A program made the translations under genes and the position numbers. Below are positions 26,186 to 34,560 of a DNA stretch of 64,000 bases, one piece after another. The notes under the pieces are model-generated. The model saw only the letters and a list, made by a program, of their open reading frames with translations, made no database searches and was not told the origin of the DNA. The stretch covers positions 434,001-498,000 of the forward strand of contig CAURZK010000001.1 of the NCBI GenBank assembly GCA_963529855.1, written 5' to 3'. The stretch is from 34-65-8 sp963529855 (GTDB lineage Bacteria > Pseudomonadota > Alphaproteobacteria > Sphingomonadales > Sphingomonadaceae). Numbering within the stretch: position 1 is the first letter of the stretch; each line of letters starts with the position of its first letter.

Positions 26186-27316
26186 TCACGCTGGCTGGTC
26201 GTTCTCCGGCAGCATGTTGAATTTCACCATCTCGACGCAACCCACGTAACCTTGCGTGGTTGCGACCTTGGCCCCGCGCACGACGTTGACGGCCTGCGTC
26301 CCGAAATCTTCCGTCGGCTGACTCGCCACGACCTTGATGTTGGCAATTTCGCCCCAGGGTGCAACATCGAACGTAATAGCGGCCCAGCCCTCTATGGCAC
26401 GAACGCGATAGGGTTCGGGAAACCGCAGGTTTGGCTTGACCGTCCATTCGCGTTGATCGGGACAAGACGCGCCTTCCGGGCGGAAGCTTTCTTCTTCTGG
26501 TGCGGGGGGAGCAGCAAGATTGGCAGGGCTACGCCAATAAGGATAGAAGCAGCCCGTGGCACCGCCTCCGTAAAATCGTGACGCTTGCACCGCATTCCGG
26601 CTTTCCTCATCGAGAGCCGCGTTGCCAGTACCCGCAATGATTCTGACGCCGGATGGAACGCCATCGGCATCAACATCAAAGCCAACCATTGACCAGTCTC
26701 GCACCCCAGGGGTGGCGGGAAGAGAGCGAAAATCGGGATACGCCCGTGACCTCAGCCGTGGCCCGTTCTCCCGTTGGCAATTTCCTCCGGAATGCATCCG
26801 CTCCCACCCTTCCTTGGGCAGCGGGCCCGATGTCGGAAAGACGGAATAGGCCATCAAATCTGCGACGGGTGCGATGGGGATGCTGTGCCGGACCGGGTGA
26901 TAGGTGATCATGCAGCCGGCTTTCGCGCTTTCGGAAGCGAAACGGGATGCCGCAAGAGATGGCGCAATATCCGCGATATCGCCCGTGCGATTATCCCTGC
27001 CGACCTGGCGTATATCGATGGCTCGGCCGGTCCCATCGATAGCGAAGGCATAGGTCACGGGAGCTTCCGCCCCAGCCCCCGCCCATGACAAATTCGGCAG
27101 CGGGCGTTCGAAACGCTCGGCCGTCATGACCAGTCCATCGCAGCGCACCTCCCCGGGTGCCCACGTCAGGATTGTGCGATCAGCCCTCGTCTGAATTACT
27201 GGTGGGATCGGCGGCACAGCCGCACTGGCCAGGGAAAGAGGTGCCGTCAGCGCGAGCAGAGCCATTGAGATCATGATCGCCGGTATGCCGCGAAACTTCT
27301 TGCATGGCGATGCCAA
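26186..27316 (-). CDS. Periplasmic protein with repeated TonB C-terminal-like domains
   Basis: This exported protein of 376 aa has a signal peptide (IMISMALLALTAPLSLASAA) and then apparently three TonB-C-like modules. The last is clearest (YRVRAIEGWAAITFDVAPWG, then NIKVVASQPTEDFGTQAVN). A middle one contains VGFDVDADGVPSGVRIIAG and the first VTYAFAIDGTGRAIDIRQV. It has no N-terminal inner-membrane anchor like true TonB, so direct energy transduction is doubtful. It is flanked by direct repeats derived from the gmk 3' end, and its base composition looks less GC-rich than that of its neighbours. Both suggest it was acquired. Confidence 0.75.
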   Translation of the reverse strand: MASPCKKFRGIPAIMISMALLALTAPLSLASAAVPPIPPVIQTRADRTILTWAPGEVRCDGLVMTAERFERPLPNLSWAGAGAEAPVTYAFAIDGTGRAIDIRQVGRDNRTGDIADIAPSLAASRFASESAKAGCMITYHPVRHSIPIAPVADLMAYSVFPTSGPLPKEGWERMHSGGNCQRENGPRLRSRAYPDFRSLPATPGVRDWSMVGFDVDADGVPSGVRIIAGTGNAALDEESRNAVQASRFYGGGATGCFYPYWRSPANLAAPPAPEEESFRPEGASCPDQREWTVKPNLRFPEPYRVRAIEGWAAITFDVAPWGEIANIKVVASQPTEDFGTQAVNVVRGAKVATTQGYVGCVEMVKFNMLPENDQPA

Positions 27317-27331
27317 ACTGGTGGAAACACA

Positions 27332-27382
27332 GAGCGCTTCCAGGCCCGCCCGATCGACTTCGTGCGCGGATTGATGGTGTGA
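27332..27382 (+). pseudogene. Remnant of a second gmk 3' end
   Basis: In the plus frame ending with TGA at 27380-27382 the translation is ERFQARPIDFVRGLMV. It closely resembles the true Gmk C-terminus (LIDFVRGLMV, preceded by an AER). No upstream kinase sequence is attached. It is either the original gmk tail displaced by insertion or a partial duplication. Confidence 0.7.
27352..27378 (+). repeat. Direct repeat copy 2, displaced gmk tail
   Basis: This is the downstream copy of the 27-nt repeat at 26125-26151, differing by one base (GGA in place of GGG). Spacing between copies is 1227 bp. Confidence 0.85.
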
Positions 27383-27385
27383 AAA

Positions 27386-28249
27386 CTAGCGGCGGCGTAC
27401 CTCGAACTGCGCTGTAGAAACCGCGGCATCGTAACGCTGGCCGGCCGCTTCTTCGTCCAGTACCCGGCCGCGCAGGAAATCCAGCACCAGCGGGGCGACT
27501 TCCTCCATGCCCGGCTCACGGCCGGCGAGGAACAGATGGGTAGCATCTTTCACCACCAGCGCGGTCCGGTCGCCGGCAGGCAGGCTGTCGAAATAGACCA
27601 AATGCCGGGCAGGGTCGCTCACAAACCCGGGCACGGTGTCGGCTGTCCCTGTTACCAACAGCACCGGTACATCGACTGCGGCGAAAGCGCCCGGCATATC
27701 GGTCAGTCCAGCAATCGGGCCGGGGCTGGAAAACATCACTACGGCCTTCAGACCCGGAACCTCGCCAGGAATCATCGGCGACAGACCGCCCGCCGCAATC
27801 AGCGCGGTAAGCGAGCCATAGCTGTAACCAAGCGCGCCGATCGGTAGGCCGGGGAAGCGTTGCGCTACGAGCCCGGCTGCAACCTGCATGTCGGCGATCC
27901 GGGTGGCGAATGCGCCCTGCAAATCGGTCCGACGCTCGGCCGCCAAGCTAAGCGAATCGGTGTGGGTTGGTGCCACAACCGCAAACCCTTCGCTCGCTGC
28001 TTGATCGATAACAGCGCGCATCGCGGCTGGCGAAGAGTTGCCGCCATGCGACACCAACAGCACGCCCTTGGGCTGCGCTGACGCGACGATCAGGATGTCC
28101 ACAGTTCGCCCGTCCGGCCCGGAGACCGGAACCACCTCGTCGATTGCACGAGCGACTGCCGGCAGCGCCGCGCTTTGCGCGTGCAGCGCAGGTGCCAAGT
28201 TTGCAGCCAAGACGGCGCAGGCGATCACAACTGTTTTTTTCATGCGCAC
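27386..28249 (-). CDS. Secreted alpha/beta hydrolase (dienelactone hydrolase-like)
   Basis: This 287-aa protein has a signal peptide (VVIACAVLAANLAPALHAQ) and an alpha/beta-hydrolase fold: oxyanion-hole region VLLVSHGGNSS, nucleophile elbow ALGYSYGSLT, acid region LLVTGTADTVPGF and final histidine in VVKDATHLFLAG. The substrate is unknown; an ester or lipid-like compound is likely. The second Met (MKKT, two codons on) is an equally good start. It lies downstream of an SDR and two acyl-CoA dehydrogenases on the same strand. Confidence 0.85.
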   Translation of the reverse strand: MRMKKTVVIACAVLAANLAPALHAQSAALPAVARAIDEVVPVSGPDGRTVDILIVASAQPKGVLLVSHGGNSSPAAMRAVIDQAASEGFAVVAPTHTDSLSLAAERRTDLQGAFATRIADMQVAAGLVAQRFPGLPIGALGYSYGSLTALIAAGGLSPMIPGEVPGLKAVVMFSSPGPIAGLTDMPGAFAAVDVPVLLVTGTADTVPGFVSDPARHLVYFDSLPAGDRTALVVKDATHLFLAGREPGMEEVAPLVLDFLRGRVLDEEAAGQRYDAAVSTAQFEVRRR

Positions 28250-28281
28250 GACTTTCCCCTCTCCCCCGATCTATCGCCGCT

Positions 28282-29079
28282 TCACCCCGGCTGGGCGAAG
28301 TGGGTCGGCAGGTGGGCGTTGACGATGCCGCCGTCGACGGTCAGCGTTTCGCCGATCGTGTAATCCCCCGCGCGGCTGGCGAGGTACACGGCAGTACCGC
28401 CCATGTCGAACTTGTCGCCGACCCGCTTGTTAGGGATGCCCGCGGCGCTCTGCTCGGCGTGGTCGCGTGCAGCCTTGTTCATGCTCGACGGGAAGGCGCC
28501 GGGCGCAAGGCTGGTAACATAGACGTGGTCCTTCACCAGCCGCGCGGCCATGCGCCGGGTCAGGTGGATCAGCGCGGCCTTGCTTGCCTGATAGCTGTAG
28601 GTTTCCCACGGGTTGACGCGCTGCCCGTCGATGGAGGTGATGTTAATCACCTTTGCAGGACGCTCCGGGCTGGCGGCGGCAGTCAGCAGCGCGTGCAGTT
28701 TTTGGGTCAGGAAGAACGGGGTCTTGACGTTGAGGTCCATCACCTTGTCCCACCCCGCCTCGGGGAATTCGAGGTAGTCGACGCCCCAGGCCGCGCCCGC
28801 GTTGTTGACCAGAATGTCGAGCTTGCTTTCACGCGCCGACAGTTCGCCGACCAGCGCCTCGATCCCCTCGAGCGTCGAGATGTCACCCTGGATACCGATG
28901 ACCTTGTCGCCCAGTTCGGCGCAGGTCTCCTCGATCTCGTGGATCTTGCGCGCGGAGATATAGACCCGGTCGATCCCGGCAGCGAGAAACCCCTCGACGA
29001 TCATCCGCCCGATGCCGCGGCTGCCGCCGGTAACCAGTGCAACGCGGCCCTTGAGGCTGAAAAGATCTTCGAGGGTCAT
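28282..29079 (-). CDS. Short-chain dehydrogenase/reductase
   Basis: This NAD(P)-dependent oxidoreductase of 265 aa has cofactor motif VTGGSRGIGR near residue 18, structural motif NNAGAAWG, catalytic Ser in NITSIDGQR and Tyr-Lys in YSYQASKAAL. It probably oxidises or reduces a hydroxy/keto intermediate. It lies 46 bp after the acyl-CoA dehydrogenase gene on the same strand, which suggests a lipid or terpenoid beta-oxidation-type role. Confidence 0.93.
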   Translation of the reverse strand: MTLEDLFSLKGRVALVTGGSRGIGRMIVEGFLAAGIDRVYISARKIHEIEETCAELGDKVIGIQGDISTLEGIEALVGELSARESKLDILVNNAGAAWGVDYLEFPEAGWDKVMDLNVKTPFFLTQKLHALLTAAASPERPAKVINITSIDGQRVNPWETYSYQASKAALIHLTRRMAARLVKDHVYVTSLAPGAFPSSMNKAARDHAEQSAAGIPNKRVGDKFDMGGTAVYLASRAGDYTIGETLTVDGGIVNAHLPTHFAQPG

Positions 29080-29125
29080 CAGTTTCTCCAGTTCGTGATT
29101 TCGGCGGTGTTGACGGGATAACCGC

Positions 29126-30265
29126 TCAGTATCCGCTCAATTCCGCCACGCGGCCTGCATGGTAATACTGGTCGCCCAGAAATTCCTGCAGCGCCCGGTC
29201 GCGCTTCATGTAGAGGCCGATGTCGTATTCGTCGGTCATGCCGATGCCGCCATGCATCTGCACGCCTTCGCGCACGGCAAGGCCCGCCGCCTTGGCAACC
29301 TTGGCCTTGGCAACGCTGGCCATCAGGTCAGCCTTCTCGCTGTTGCCATCGAGCAGTTGCGCCGCCTTGATCGTGGCCGCGCGGGCAATCTCGACCTCGG
29401 AATAGAGGTGCGCGGCGCGGTGCTGCAGCGCCTGGAATTCGCCGATCAGCTTGCCGAACTGCTTGCGCTGCTTGAGATAATCAACGGTCATGTCCATCGC
29501 CCCGCGTGCGACGCCGACCCCCTCGGCCGCCGCGCCCACGCGGCCCGCTATCAGCAGGCGGTTAAGCACTTCGCGCCCGCCATCGACCTCACCGATCACC
29601 GCGTCACCATCGAGCTCGACACCGTCGAACTTCGTGTGGGTCGCCATTGAGCTGTCGACCAGCCGCACTGCGTCGTGGCTGATGCCGGCGGCATCCTTGG
29701 GCACTGCGAACAGGGTCAGCCCATCGGCATCGTCGTCGCTGCCCGATGTGCGCGCTGCGACCACCAGCATGTCCGCGCTGGCCCCATGAACGACGAAGTC
29801 CTTCTGCCCCGACAGGCGGAATCCGTTGCCCGATTTCTCGGCGCGGGTCCTGATCCGTTCGGGCCGGTGCTTGCCGCCTTCGTCGATCGCGACGGCAAAA
29901 ACGCTGTCGCCCGCTATCAGACCCGGAAGCCAGCGGCCCTTGAGGTCGGCGCTGCCCTGCCCCAGCGCAGTGGCCGCCATGACCGAGCTGGTCAGGAACG
30001 GCGACGGCGTGAGGTTGCGGCCGATTTCTTCCAGCACGATGCCTGCCTCGACCTGGCCCATGCCCAGCCCGCCGTCGGCTTCCGGCACGAGCAGACCGGT
30101 GAAGCCCATTTCCGCCATCTGCTTCCACAGGGCATGGCCGAAACCGTCCTTGCACTCCCGATCACGCCAATGGCGCAGCTGGTTCTTGATGCTGCCTTCT
30201 TCGGCCATGAACTGGCTTGCAGTTTCCTGCAGCATCGTTTGATCATCGTTGTAATAGAGTGGCAT
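29126..30265 (-). CDS. Acyl-CoA dehydrogenase
   Basis: This FAD-dependent acyl-CoA dehydrogenase family enzyme of 379 aa has an N-terminal helical domain (FTGLLVPEADGGLGMGQVEA), a middle beta-domain and a C-terminal helical domain ending with the family motif GGIGMTDEYDIGLYMKR. It lies 93 bp behind another acyl-CoA dehydrogenase on the same strand. Paired ACADs of this kind may form heteromers in sterol or branched-lipid degradation; that is inference. Confidence 0.92.
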   Translation of the reverse strand: MPLYYNDDQTMLQETASQFMAEEGSIKNQLRHWRDRECKDGFGHALWKQMAEMGFTGLLVPEADGGLGMGQVEAGIVLEEIGRNLTPSPFLTSSVMAATALGQGSADLKGRWLPGLIAGDSVFAVAIDEGGKHRPERIRTRAEKSGNGFRLSGQKDFVVHGASADMLVVAARTSGSDDDADGLTLFAVPKDAAGISHDAVRLVDSSMATHTKFDGVELDGDAVIGEVDGGREVLNRLLIAGRVGAAAEGVGVARGAMDMTVDYLKQRKQFGKLIGEFQALQHRAAHLYSEVEIARAATIKAAQLLDGNSEKADLMASVAKAKVAKAAGLAVREGVQMHGGIGMTDEYDIGLYMKRDRALQEFLGDQYYHAGRVAELSGY

Positions 30266-30324
30266 TGTAGAATTCCCGTCTCCCCGGCTCAGCAGGGCCT
30301 GTTTTGGCGAATGGTCCGGATTGG

Positions 30325-30351
30325 CCGCAATCCTGATTATCAGGGTTGCGG
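30325..30351. other. Hairpin between two acyl-CoA dehydrogenase genes
   Basis: CCGCAATCCTGA and TCAGGGTTGCGG form a 12-bp stem with one G-T pair and a 3-nt loop. There is no T-tract; it may be a transcript-processing or stability element within the operon. Confidence 0.45.
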
Positions 30352-30358
30352 TCGCAGA

Positions 30359-31540
30359 TCAGGCTCCCGGCAGGTCGAGGATGCGCTTGGCGATCACGTT
30401 GAGCATCACCTCGCTAGTGCCGCCCTCGATCGAGTTCGCTTTGGTCCGCAGCCATCCGCGGGCAGGCTTGCCGCCGCCCGTTTCCTCGCTGTCCCATTCG
30501 AGCGCGCGGCTGCCACCCGCCGCCATCATCAGTTCGTGGCGCCGCTTGTTCAGCTCGGTGCCGACGTACTTCATCATGTTCGGCTGCGCGGGGTGCGCCT
30601 TGCCGACCTTGACCTCGTCGAGGAACTTCTCGCCCATGCAGGCATAGGCGAGCGCATCGACGTCGAACTGCGCCAGTTCGGCACGCAGCACCGGGTCGAT
30701 CTCGCCCGCGTTGCGCTTCATCGCCGCGCCGATCGCGGCGGAGCGATCGCCACCGCCGGCGCCTGAGATCATCTCGCGCTCGTGACCCAGCAGGTACTTG
30801 GCGACGTCCCAGCCGCGGTTGATCTGGCCGACATAGGCCGGAACATCCTCGCCGTAGCTCTTGGGGACCGAGACATCGTCGAAGAAGGTTTCGCAGAACG
30901 GGCTGTTGCCGCTGATCAACTTGATCGGCTTGGTCGAGACGCCTGTGCCCGCCATGTCGAACAGCATGAAGGTGATGCCCTGGTACTTGTTGTCCTTGTC
31001 GGTGCGCACAAGGCAGAAAATCCAGTCGGCTTCGTCGGCGTAGCTCGTCCAGATCTTCTGGCCGTTGACGACCCAGTGGTCGCCCTTGTCCTCGCCAAAG
31101 GTCTGCATCGACACCAGGTCGGACCCGCTGCCGGGTTCGGAATAGCCCTGGCACCAGCGGATTTCGCCGCGGGCAATCTCGTTGAGAAACCGCTGCTTCT
31201 GACCTTCGGTGCCAAAGTGCAGCAAGGCGGGGCCGAGCATCCAGATGCCGAAGCTGGAAAGCGGGGGACGCGCACCGATGCGGGCCATTTCCTCGCGCAA
31301 TATCTTGGCCTCGGCGGGACTGAGCCCCGCGCCGCCATATTCTTTCGGCCAGTCAGGCACGGTGTAGCCCTTGTCCCGACAGGCTTCGAACCAGGTCTTC
31401 TGCGCGTCGTTCTTGAAGCGCGCATTACGGCCGCCCCAGTAAACGTCATCCTCGTCGCGAACGGGCGCACGCATTTCGGGCGGGCAATTCGCTTCGAGCC
31501 AGGCGCGCGTGTCGCTGCGGAAGGTTTCGAGATCGGACAT
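30359..31540 (-). CDS. Acyl-CoA dehydrogenase
   Basis: This 393-aa FAD-dependent enzyme has the family signature GYSEPGSGSDLVSMQTFGED in the middle domain and the C-terminal helices (TKANSIEGGTSEVMLNVIA) with the IEGGTSE flavin-contact motif. It is the first gene of the minus-strand unit and is divergent from the MFS carrier; two candidate operator palindromes lie in its promoter. The substrate is unknown. Confidence 0.94.
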   Translation of the reverse strand: MSDLETFRSDTRAWLEANCPPEMRAPVRDEDDVYWGGRNARFKNDAQKTWFEACRDKGYTVPDWPKEYGGAGLSPAEAKILREEMARIGARPPLSSFGIWMLGPALLHFGTEGQKQRFLNEIARGEIRWCQGYSEPGSGSDLVSMQTFGEDKGDHWVVNGQKIWTSYADEADWIFCLVRTDKDNKYQGITFMLFDMAGTGVSTKPIKLISGNSPFCETFFDDVSVPKSYGEDVPAYVGQINRGWDVAKYLLGHEREMISGAGGGDRSAAIGAAMKRNAGEIDPVLRAELAQFDVDALAYACMGEKFLDEVKVGKAHPAQPNMMKYVGTELNKRRHELMMAAGGSRALEWDSEETGGGKPARGWLRTKANSIEGGTSEVMLNVIAKRILDLPGA

Positions 31541-31585
31541 ATGGGCTCCTCTCCGGTGTGCGCGGTCTGCCGAGTCCCGCGCCAG

Positions 31586-31601
31586 TTGACGCTAACGTAA
31601 A
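31586..31601. promoter_or_regulatory. Candidate operator 1 (TTGACGCTAACGTAAA)
   Basis: This imperfect palindrome in the 209-bp divergent promoter shares the pattern nTnACGnnAACGTAAn with a second copy at 31665. It lies 45 bp from the start of the acyl-CoA dehydrogenase. The motif recalls operators of MerR-type LiuR regulators of acyl-CoA catabolism as remembered; this is not verified. Confidence 0.45.
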
Positions 31602-31664
31602 GTGATTCGTGCCCTCGCCGCAAGCCCCAAGATGCGCTCGCCCCGTGCCGTAGCGTCAGATGAA

Positions 31665-31680
31665 CTTACGTTGACGTAAG
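31665..31680. promoter_or_regulatory. Candidate operator 2 (CTTACGTTGACGTAAG)
   Basis: A near-perfect palindrome, with CTTACG and CGTAAG half sites around a TTGA centre. It matches operator 1 at 11 of 16 positions when read on the other strand, and is placed 70 bp before the MFS carrier gene. Confidence 0.5.
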
Positions 31681-31749
31681 CTTGTGCACGCCTAAGGTCA
31701 CCCGTCAGGAGAGGCCAAAAGTGCGAATCCAGGTAAGCCTGCTGATGCG

Positions 31750-33186
31750 GTGTTGCACCCGGTGAACCCGGCAGATGCACCCGTTCCGATGCGGATCAAG
31801 CTCGCCTATGGGGCCGGCGCGATCACCTACGGCATAAAAGACAACGGTTTCGCGGTTTTCCTGCTGATATTCTACAACCAGGTCATGGGTCTGCCCGCCG
31901 ACCTCGTCGGGCTGGCGGTGATGATCGCGTTGGTCATCGATGCTTTCATCGACCCGGTGATCGGCCATTTGAGCGACCGCACCAACACGCGCTGGGGCCG
32001 CCGCCACCCCTGGCTCTACGCGTCGATCATCCCGGTCGCGGCGTCGTGGTTCCTGCTATGGCACCCGCCCGACTGGGGTCAGACGGGTATGCTGGTCTAC
32101 CTGATCGTCTCGGCCATCCTGGTCCGTTCGGCCATCGCGCTGAACGAAGTGCCTTCGCTGGCGATGCTGCCCGAACTGACGCGCAATTATCACGAGCGGA
32201 CCGATGTGATCCGTTATCGCTTCCTGTTCGGATGGATGGGCGGCCTGTTCCTGCTGTGGCTTGCCTATGCCGTGTTCCTGGCCCCGACGCCCGATCAACC
32301 GGCCGGGCTGCTGCGGCGGGAAGGATACGATGCCTATGCGATCACGGGCGTCGTGATGATGACGCTGGCCACGCTCACCATTGCGCTGGGCACGCACCGG
32401 CGCATGGCCCATCCCCCGGCCCGCCTTCCGCCGCGGCAGCCACTGGCCGCCGAACTGAAGGCGATCGTGGGTACGCTGCGAAATCCGGCCTTCTTGACTC
32501 TGATGGGCGCCGGTGTGTTCGCCTATGCCAACCAGGGGCTGAACTTTGCCACCAGCACTTACATGCAGATCTACGTATGGGAATTTCCCGGCTGGGCACT
32601 CAGCGCCTGGCCAGTCACCTTGTTTGCGGGTGTATGCCTCGCTTTCGTTGTTACTCCGATCGTGTCGCGAAGGATGGGCAAGAAGCAGGCGGCGGCGGTA
32701 ATGGCGATGCTGGCGGTTACCTTCGGCCTTGCGCCATATGTCCTGCGACTGGTGGGCCTGTTTCCCGAAAATGGCGAAGCGGCAACGCTGCCACTGTTCC
32801 TGCTGCTGGTCACCATCGCCACCGGGTTCGGCATAGCCCCGATGATGCTGACCGGATCGATGCTGGCCGACGTGGTCGAGGATTCCGAACTGAGCACTGG
32901 TCACCGCGAGGAAGGCCTGTTCTATGCCGGCAACCTGTTCATGCAGAAATGCGTGACCGGGATCGGGACCTTTGCCGCAGGCATGCTGATTTCCGCTGTC
33001 GGCTTTCCTCAGGATGCTGCCCCGGGTGCGGTCGACGCGGATGTGATCACGCGGCTGATGCTGGCCTTCACCCTGCTGACCGCCTGTTTCGTCACTTGCG
33101 CGGTGGTGATCTTCCTCCGCTTCCCGCTGGGTGAAGCCGACCATAACGAACGCCTGCGCCGCCTTGCGGTGCAGCCAGGCGAATAA
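31750..33186 (+). CDS. MFS transporter (GPH/MelB-like)
   Basis: This inner-membrane carrier of about 478 aa has 12 predicted helices. The GPH-type N-terminus is clear (LAYGAGAITYGIKDNGFAVF, then DAFIDPVIGHLSDRTNTRWG with the loop 2-3 motif and GRRHPWL). The family usually carries sugars or glycosides with cations; in this lipid context the substrate is uncertain. The start is not settled: GTG 31750 lacks a good ribosome site, and ATG 31789 (MRIKLAYG) is a strong alternative. Confidence 0.88.
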   Translation: MLHPVNPADAPVPMRIKLAYGAGAITYGIKDNGFAVFLLIFYNQVMGLPADLVGLAVMIALVIDAFIDPVIGHLSDRTNTRWGRRHPWLYASIIPVAASWFLLWHPPDWGQTGMLVYLIVSAILVRSAIALNEVPSLAMLPELTRNYHERTDVIRYRFLFGWMGGLFLLWLAYAVFLAPTPDQPAGLLRREGYDAYAITGVVMMTLATLTIALGTHRRMAHPPARLPPRQPLAAELKAIVGTLRNPAFLTLMGAGVFAYANQGLNFATSTYMQIYVWEFPGWALSAWPVTLFAGVCLAFVVTPIVSRRMGKKQAAAVMAMLAVTFGLAPYVLRLVGLFPENGEAATLPLFLLLVTIATGFGIAPMMLTGSMLADVVEDSELSTGHREEGLFYAGNLFMQKCVTGIGTFAAGMLISAVGFPQDAAPGAVDADVITRLMLAFTLLTACFVTCAVVIFLRFPLGEADHNERLRRLAVQPGE

Positions 33187-33225
33187 CCCCTTTACAATAC
33201 ACGACACACGAAAAGGACTGGCAAG

Positions 33226-34560
33226 ATGGATTTCGAACCCACCGAACGGCAGCAATACTGGCGCGACCGCGTGCGCGACTTCATCGAGGCCGAGGTCCGC
33301 CCCAACCACCACGTCTACCTCGAACAGGAACATACCGGCGAGCGTTGGAAAGTCCTTCCGATCGTCGAGGAGAAGAAAGCCAAGGCCAAGGCCGCCGGCA
33401 TCTGGAACCTGTTCATGCCGCCCCGCAACGAGGGGCATCACCACGTTGAAGAAAGCTTCGAGTTCGAGGGGCCGGGCCTGACCAACCTCGAATACGCGCT
33501 GTGCGCGGAGGAAATGGGCCGGATCGGCTGGGCAAGCGAGGTGTTCAACTGTTCCGCCCCGGACACGGGCAATATGGAAGTGTTCCACCGCTACGGCACG
33601 CGCGAACAAAAGGACCAGTGGCTGACCCCGCTGATGAACGGCGAAATCCGCAGCGCTTTCCTGATGACCGAGCCGTTCACCGCATCGTCCGACGCGACCA
33701 ATATCGAGACCCGGATCGAGCGTGACGGCGACCATTACGTCATCAATGGTCGCAAGTGGTGGTCGTCGGGCGTGGGCGATCCGCGCTGCAAGATCGCGAT
33801 CGTCATGGGCAAGACCGATTTTTCCGCCGGGCGCCACGCGGCTCAGTCCATGCTGCTGATGCCCATGGACACGCCGGGTGTGAAGATCCTGCGCCACCTG
33901 CCGGTGTTCGGTTACGACGACGCGCCGCATGGCCACATGGAAGTCGAGCTGAAGGATGTGCGCGTTCCCGTCACCAACATGCTGCTGGGCGAAGGGCGCG
34001 GGTTCGAAATCGCGCAAGGCCGCCTCGGGCCGGGCCGCATCCACCATTGCATGCGCACGATCGGCGTCGCGGAAGAGGCGCTCGCCAAGATGTGCCGCCG
34101 GCTGCAGGAGCGCGAGGCATTCGGCAAGCCGATCTACAAGCACTCGGTGTGGGAAGAACGCGTCGCCCGCGCCCGGATCGACATCGACATGACCCGTCTG
34201 CTCTGCCTCAAGGCGGCGGACATGATGGACAAGGTCGGCAACAAGGCGGCAAAGCAGGAAATCGCCATGATCAAGGTCCAGGCGCCCAACATGGCGCTGC
34301 GGATCATCGATGACGCGATCCAGGCCCACGGCGGCGGCGGCGTGTCTGATGATTACGGCCTCGCATCCGCTTACGCCCACCAGCGCACGCTGCGACTGGC
34401 CGACGGACCGGACGAGGTCCACGCCCGTTCGATCGCGCATATCGAGTTCTCGCGGCACGCGCCCAACCCCGGCCCGACCGCAAATGCCCTGCGCGATGGC
34501 AAGAGCGCGCCGGTCAACGTGAACACGCTGAGCTCGGGAGACGTGGGGGCGACACGCTGA
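33226..34560 (+). CDS. Acyl-CoA dehydrogenase family protein (ACAD10/11-like)
   Basis: This FAD enzyme of 444 aa resembles the long ACAD subgroup associated with phosphotransferases (MDFEPTERQQYWRDRVRDF, then FLMTEPFTASSDATNIETRI, then QAHGGGGVSDDYGLAS). Its stop overlaps the start of the zinc alcohol dehydrogenase (TGATG), and an APH-type gene follows. In ACAD10/11 systems a kinase phosphorylates 4-hydroxyacyl-CoA and the dehydrogenase domain eliminates the phosphate; this gene pair matches that architecture as separate proteins. Confidence 0.92.
   Translation: MDFEPTERQQYWRDRVRDFIEAEVRPNHHVYLEQEHTGERWKVLPIVEEKKAKAKAAGIWNLFMPPRNEGHHHVEESFEFEGPGLTNLEYALCAEEMGRIGWASEVFNCSAPDTGNMEVFHRYGTREQKDQWLTPLMNGEIRSAFLMTEPFTASSDATNIETRIERDGDHYVINGRKWWSSGVGDPRCKIAIVMGKTDFSAGRHAAQSMLLMPMDTPGVKILRHLPVFGYDDAPHGHMEVELKDVRVPVTNMLLGEGRGFEIAQGRLGPGRIHHCMRTIGVAEEALAKMCRRLQEREAFGKPIYKHSVWEERVARARIDIDMTRLLCLKAADMMDKVGNKAAKQEIAMIKVQAPNMALRIIDDAIQAHGGGGVSDDYGLASAYAHQRTLRLADGPDEVHARSIAHIEFSRHAPNPGPTANALRDGKSAPVNVNTLSSGDVGATR

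Noticed and set aside
31721..31765. A 14-codon frame with a good AGGAG ahead of the MFS gene, as a leader peptide
   Set aside because: It is too short to judge and has no run of a single amino acid or attenuator structure. The spacing may be chance, although it does obscure the true start of the transporter.
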